A DNA stretch of 64,000 nt. Source: Burkholderia catarinensis. Its GTDB lineage: Bacteria; Pseudomonadota; Gammaproteobacteria; Burkholderiales; Burkholderiaceae. The notes under the pieces were generated by a model that did not search any database, had not been told where the DNA came from, and saw only the letters and a list, made by a program, of their open reading frames with translations. The stretch is from positions 25,536 to 89,535 of the forward strand of contig NZ_MDEQ02000029.1 in NCBI RefSeq assembly GCF_001883705.2. The letters are read 5' to 3'. Positions within the stretch are counted from its first letter, which is position 1, and each line of letters begins with the position of its first letter. A program made the translations under genes and the position numbers. This document shows positions 60,521-64,000 of this stretch, in pieces.

Positions 60521-61531
60521 TCAGAAAATCCGGTGTCCGAGCCACCACCCGCCGGCCGCGAACAGCGCGGACGCCGGCAGCGTCAGCACCCACGCCCACA
60601 CGATATTGCCGGCGACGCCCCAGCGCACGGCCGACAGCTTCTGCGTCGCGCCGACGCCGACGATCGCGCCGGTGATCGTGTGCGTCGTCGAGACCGGAAT
60701 GCCGAGGAACGACGCGAGGAACAGCGTCATCGCGCCGCCGGTTTCCGCACAGAAACCGCCGACCGGCTTGAGCTTCGTGATCTTCTGGCCCATCGTGCGC
60801 ACGATGCGCCAGCCGCCGAACAGCGTGCCGAGACCCATCGACAGGTAGCACGCGCCGATCACCCACGCTGGCGGCGCATCGGCGGTCGCAGACGCATAGC
60901 CCGACGCGATCAGCAGCATCCAGATGATGCCGATCGTCTTCTGTGCGTCGTTGCCGCCGTGGCCGAGGCTGTACAGCCCGGCCGACAGCAGCTGCAGCCG
61001 GCGGAACCGCCGGTCGACCTTGCTGGGCGCGGTGCGGAAATACAGCCACGACACGCCGAGCATGAACAGCGAGCCGAGGATGAAGCCGAGCAGCGGCGAA
61101 ATGAAGATGAATGCGACCGTCTTCAGCAGCCCGTCGATGTTCAGCGAACCCCAGCCGGACTTCGCGAGCGCCGCGCCGACGAGGCCGCCGATCAGCGCGT
61201 GCGACGAGCTCGACGGAATCCCGTAGTACCAGGTGATCACGTTCCAGCCGATCGCGCCGACGAGTGCGCCGAACACGACGTAGTGATCGACGATCTCGGG
61301 ATCGATCGTGCCTTTGCCGACGGTCTGCGCGACCTTCAGGTGGAAGATGAAATAGGCAATGACGTTGAACGCGGCCGCGAACACCACGGCCTGCTGGGGC
61401 TTCAGCACCCCGGTGGACACGACGGTGGCGATCGAGTTCGCCGCGTCGTGAAAACCGTTCATGAAGTCGAATAAGAGCGCGACGAGCACCAGCGTCGCGA
61501 CCATCCAGAGGGCAAGTTGTATCGAATGCAT
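60521..61531 (-). CDS. pit: Low-affinity inorganic phosphate transporter, PiT family
   Basis: Inner-membrane Pi (metal-phosphate)/H+ symporter. The 336-residue protein has about 10 TM helices and the two inverted PiT signatures: ALLFDFMNGFHDAANSIATV at the N-terminus and SLGHGGNDAQKTIGIIWM around residue 205, plus GIPVSTTHTITGAIVGVG. It lies 10 bp downstream of a PhoU-like gene on minus, the usual pit-DUF47 pairing. Confidence 0.95.
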   Translation of the reverse strand: MHSIQLALWMVATLVLVALLFDFMNGFHDAANSIATVVSTGVLKPQQAVVFAAAFNVIAYFIFHLKVAQTVGKGTIDPEIVDHYVVFGALVGAIGWNVITWYYGIPSSSSHALIGGLVGAALAKSGWGSLNIDGLLKTVAFIFISPLLGFILGSLFMLGVSWLYFRTAPSKVDRRFRRLQLLSAGLYSLGHGGNDAQKTIGIIWMLLIASGYASATADAPPAWVIGACYLSMGLGTLFGGWRIVRTMGQKITKLKPVGGFCAETGGAMTLFLASFLGIPVSTTHTITGAIVGVGATQKLSAVRWGVAGNIVWAWVLTLPASALFAAGGWWLGHRIF

Positions 61532-61541
61532 CGTGGTCCGC

Positions 61542-62168
61542 TCAGGCGTTTTCCAGCACGATGCCTTCGATGATGTTCGCGACGTCCTCGCACTTGTCGG
61601 TGATCTCTTCGAGCAACTCGTAGATCGCCTTCAGCTTGATGAGCGTCTTCACGTCGTCTTCCTCGCGGAACAGCTTCGACATCGCCGAGCGCAGCACGCG
61701 ATCGGCCTCCGACTCCCAGCGGTCGATCTCCTCGCACTGCTTGAGGATCTGTCCCGACTGCTTCATGTCGGACAGCATGCCGACAGCCTGCTGCACGTGC
61801 TGGGCCGACTGCGTGACGATGTGCGCGAGCTGGCTCGCCTCGGACGTGACGGCGCGCACGTCGTACAGCGACACGGCCGTCGCGACGTCCTCCATCAGGT
61901 CGAGAATGTCGTCCATCGTCGTGATCAGCTTGTGGATCTCGTCGCGATCGAGCGGCGTGATGAAAGTCTTGTGCAGCAGATCGATCGCTTCGTGCGTGAG
62001 CTTGTCAGCGGCCTTCTCGGCGATTTGCACGTTTTGCTTGTGAATCTCGGCGTCGGCGAGATTGTCGATCAGCAGTTCGAGTTCGCGTCCGCCTGCAACG
62101 ATGTGCTTCGCGTGCGCGTTGAAGAGTTCAAAGAACTTGCCCTCGGTGGGCATGAATCGACCGAACAT
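61542..62168 (-). CDS. DUF47 (PhoU-like) phosphate transport regulator
   Basis: All-helical PhoU-like protein of the DUF47/YkaA family, 208 residues: MFGRFMPTEGKFFELFNAHA, LIDNLADAEIHKQNVQIAEK, TPLDRDEIHKLITTMDDILDLMED and IYELLEEITDKCEDVANIIEGI. The acidic E/D-x-x-x-D repeats bind metal clusters in PhoU proteins. It is encoded just ahead of pit and is thought to modulate it. Confidence 0.92.
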   Translation of the reverse strand: MFGRFMPTEGKFFELFNAHAKHIVAGGRELELLIDNLADAEIHKQNVQIAEKAADKLTHEAIDLLHKTFITPLDRDEIHKLITTMDDILDLMEDVATAVSLYDVRAVTSEASQLAHIVTQSAQHVQQAVGMLSDMKQSGQILKQCEEIDRWESEADRVLRSAMSKLFREEDDVKTLIKLKAIYELLEEITDKCEDVANIIEGIVLENA

Positions 62169-62306
62169 GGGATTCCTGAGAGATTGTCAAACTACTGTCA
62201 CGAAAACGGGCGACATTGTACCGTTTCCGGTCGCGACACGGCGCGCACATGTGCGCGCGCCGGGATTGAATACAACGCTTGGCGAAATAAGGGTTTACTT
62301 CCGGCG

Positions 62307-63689
62307 TTACTCGCCGTGGAAGTTCTGCGCCCCGGCGAAGTTATCGAACTTCGTGTATTGACCGAGGAACGTGAGCCGAACGGGGCCGATCGGACCGTTA
62401 CGCTGCTTGCCGATGATGATTTCGGCCGTGCCCTTGTCGGGGCTGTCCGGGTTGTAGACTTCGTCGCGATAGATGAACAGGATCACGTCCGCGTCCTGTT
62501 CGATTGCGCCCGATTCGCGCAGGTCGGACATCACCGGACGCTTGTTCGGGCGCTGCTCGAGGCCACGGTTCAACTGCGACAAGGCGATCACCGGCACGTC
62601 GAGTTCCTTCGCGAGACTCTTCAGCGATCGCGAGATTTCCGAGATTTCGGTCGCACGGTTCTCGCCCTGCGACGAACCCGACATCAGCTGCAGGTAGTCG
62701 ACGATGATCAGGCCGAGCTTGCCGCATTGCCGCGCGAGACGCCGCGCGCGCGAGCGCAATTCCATCGGGTTCAGGCCGCCCGTCTCGTCGATGAAGAGCT
62801 GCGCCTCGCTCATCTTCTGCACCGCGTGGGTCAGCTTCGGCCAGTCCTCGTCCGTCAGGCGGCCCGTACGCATCCGGTGCTGGTCGAGCCGGCCGATCGA
62901 GCCGAGCATACGCATCACGAGCTGGGTGCCCGGCATTTCCATCGAGAACACCGCGACCGGCAGCCCGTACTCGACCGCGACGTATTCGCCGATATTCATC
63001 GAAAGCGCGGTCTTGCCCATCGACGGACGCCCCGCGACGATGATCAACTCGCCGCCGTGCATGCCGGACGTCATCCGGTCGAGGTCGACGAAGCCCGTCG
63101 GCGTGCCCGTGACGTCGCTCGGGTTCGCGGTGTGGTACAGCGTATCGATGCGCTCGACGACTTGCGTAAGCAGCGGGCCGACCTCGAGGAAGCCCTGGTT
63201 GCCGCGCGCGCCCTCTTCGGCGATCGAGAACACCTTCGACTCGGCTTCGTCGAGCAGCTGGCGGACTTCCTTGCCCTGCGGGTTGAACGCGTCGGCCGAG
63301 ATTTCGTCGGCGACCGACACGAGCCGGCGCAGCACCGCGCGATCGCGCACGATTTCCGCATAGCGGCGGATGTTCGCCGCGCTCGGCGTGTTCTGCGCGA
63401 GCGCGTTCAGATACGCGAGCCCGCCGACGTCGTCGGCCTTGCCGGACGTGACCATCGCTTCGTACACGGTCACGACGTCGGCCGGGCGCGTCGACGCGAT
63501 CAGCCGGCCGATATGCTCGTAGATGATCCGGTGGTCGTAGCGGTAGAAATCGCCCTGCGACAGGAAGTCGGCAATCCGGTCCCATGCCGCGTTGTCGAGC
63601 AACAGGCCGCCGAGCACCGACTGCTCGGCTTCCACCGAATGCGGCGGGACTTTCAGCGATTCGATTTGAGGATCTTGCGGCGCGTTCAT
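62307..63689 (-). CDS. dnaB: Replicative DNA helicase DnaB
   Basis: Hexameric 5'-3' helicase of the replisome. The 460-residue protein has the N-terminal DnaB domain (VPPHSVEAEQSVLGGLLLDN), a linker helix, and the RecA-like domain with Walker A AGRPSMGKTALSMN, the FSMEMPGTQLVMRML segment, LGLIIVDYLQLMSG Walker B and the DVILFIYRDEVYNPDSP end. It has no intein. In Burkholderia it usually follows rplI; here an ISL3-type element lies only 71 bp upstream. No terminator was identified between dnaB and the DUF47 gene. Confidence 0.97.
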   Translation of the reverse strand: MNAPQDPQIESLKVPPHSVEAEQSVLGGLLLDNAAWDRIADFLSQGDFYRYDHRIIYEHIGRLIASTRPADVVTVYEAMVTSGKADDVGGLAYLNALAQNTPSAANIRRYAEIVRDRAVLRRLVSVADEISADAFNPQGKEVRQLLDEAESKVFSIAEEGARGNQGFLEVGPLLTQVVERIDTLYHTANPSDVTGTPTGFVDLDRMTSGMHGGELIIVAGRPSMGKTALSMNIGEYVAVEYGLPVAVFSMEMPGTQLVMRMLGSIGRLDQHRMRTGRLTDEDWPKLTHAVQKMSEAQLFIDETGGLNPMELRSRARRLARQCGKLGLIIVDYLQLMSGSSQGENRATEISEISRSLKSLAKELDVPVIALSQLNRGLEQRPNKRPVMSDLRESGAIEQDADVILFIYRDEVYNPDSPDKGTAEIIIGKQRNGPIGPVRLTFLGQYTKFDNFAGAQNFHGE

Positions 63690-63757
63690 GGGTTGGGATT
63701 ATCGCGAATTACACAGGACGGCGCCATACCGGCCGCCAGTGATGCGGCAATAAAAAA

Positions 63758-64000
63758 GGTTCATCGCGGATTACCGGGGAACGCGGCGCGGATCTTCAGG
63801 AAGAAGTATTCCTCGTCGCGGTACCCATAAGCCCGACGCTTGATGACCTTGATGGTGTTGTTGATGCCTTCAACGATGCTGGTATTGAGCGGGTGGCGGC
63901 AACGAGTCACGATACCGTGCCAATAGCCCTGCAAGCGTTCAGCGAACTTTTGCAGGGCAGCGATTCCGCTTTGCTGAGCCTGTTCGATCCACTGCTCCCA
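63758..64000 (-). mobile_element. ISL3-family insertion sequence, 3' end
   Basis: The window ends inside the element. The right part carries the transposase 3' end; the element terminus should lie close to the transposase stop near 63758-63761 (GGTTCATCGCGGATTACC may be the terminal inverted repeat, unverified because the other end is outside). Its base composition is visibly lower in GC than the surrounding genes, supporting acquisition. Confidence 0.75.
63761..64000 (-). CDS. ISL3-family transposase, C-terminal fragment
   Basis: The last 79 residues of a DDE transposase, truncated by the window edge and too short to stand out by length. Reading on minus from 64000: WEQWIEQAQQSGIAALQKFA, later HPLNTSIVEGINNTIKVIKR and RAYGYRDEEYFFLKIRAAFP, stop TGA at 63761-63763. 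The SIVEG-NN-IK-IKR-A-GYRD pattern with the conserved glutamate is diagnostic of the C-terminal catalytic region of ISL3-family transposases. Frame is open to the edge, so the copy may be intact. Confidence 0.85.
   Translation of the reverse strand, partial: WEQWIEQAQQSGIAALQKFAERLQGYWHGIVTRCRHPLNTSIVEGINNTIKVIKRRAYGYRDEEYFFLKIRAAFPGNPR

Overview
The window is about 67% GC, densely coded chromosomal DNA. Gene content and order point to the main chromosome of a Burkholderia species, most likely of the Burkholderia cepacia complex. Indicators are the ndk-rlmN-rodZ-ispG-hisS block, surE-pcm-nlpD-rpoS, dnaX-ybaB-recR with the 4.5S RNA gene upstream, trxA-rho, a B-type L31 gene, moeA-moaD-moaE beside hom-thrC, a seven-gene Ara4N (arn) cluster with arnA split in two, and the Ala/Pro-rich protein extensions common in the genus. 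Species assignment is inference. Most of the window is core genome; I found no prophage, CRISPR array, tRNA or rRNA, and only the edge of one insertion sequence.

Layout. 1-4.7 kb (minus): hisS (partial), ispG, rodZ, rlmN, ndk. 4.9-8.1 kb: Bax-inhibitor-1 membrane protein, rlmD (minus) and an endonuclease/exonuclease/phosphatase-family protein. 8.2-12.6 kb (minus): surE-pcm-nlpD-rpoS plus a PolB-type 3'-5' exonuclease, with overlapping or nearly touching genes. 12.7-17.7 kb (minus): class III CoA-transferase, recR, ybaB, dnaX, ffs. 18.0-26.6 kb (plus): trxA, rho, a MerR/MFS pair, mtfA, rpmE2, an ArnT-like glycosyltransferase and a MATE transporter. 26.6-35.2 kb: acetoin catabolism, with lipA, acoC, acoB, acoA, an SDR gene and acoX on minus and the sigma-54 activator acoR divergent on plus. 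35.2-37.5 kb: a carboxymuconolactone-decarboxylase-like/MerR pair, a helix-hairpin-helix protein and a YidB-like protein. 37.6-41.7 kb: clpB, an NsrR-like Fe-S regulator and a divergent truncated haemoglobin. 41.8-48.3 kb (minus): moaE, moaD, moeA, thrC, hom and an alaA-type aminotransferase. 48.6-56.4 kb (plus): a Mth938-like protein, then arnT, an EmrE-like flippase subunit, arnB, arnC, the two halves of arnA, and arnD. 56.5-64 kb: bcp, a candidate small RNA, phoH, an NlpC/P60 lipoprotein, pit with its PhoU-like partner, dnaB, and the 3' end of an ISL3-family transposase.

How the genes work together. The aco genes form a self-contained acetoin-degradation module: the E1 alpha/beta and E2 subunits come with a dedicated lipoyl synthase. 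A near-perfect -24/-12 promoter and palindromic upstream sites lie between acoX and acoR. The arn genes carry out Ara4N modification of lipid A from UDP-glucuronate onward; ugd is not in the window. nsrR and the truncated haemoglobin look like a nitric-oxide sensing and detoxification pair with a candidate operator between them. surE-pcm-nlpD-rpoS is the classical stationary-phase block.

The observations most worth following up are: a promoter-plus-terminator small-RNA candidate between bcp and phoH; the acoR/acoX control region; an 11-bp tandem repeat in the haemoglobin 5' leader; tandem hairpin repeats between moaD and moaE; a terminator-like double hairpin between rodZ and ispG; the IS element next to dnaB; and a helix-hairpin-helix protein with a histone-H1-like tail. 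I did not find a clearly new multi-gene system.
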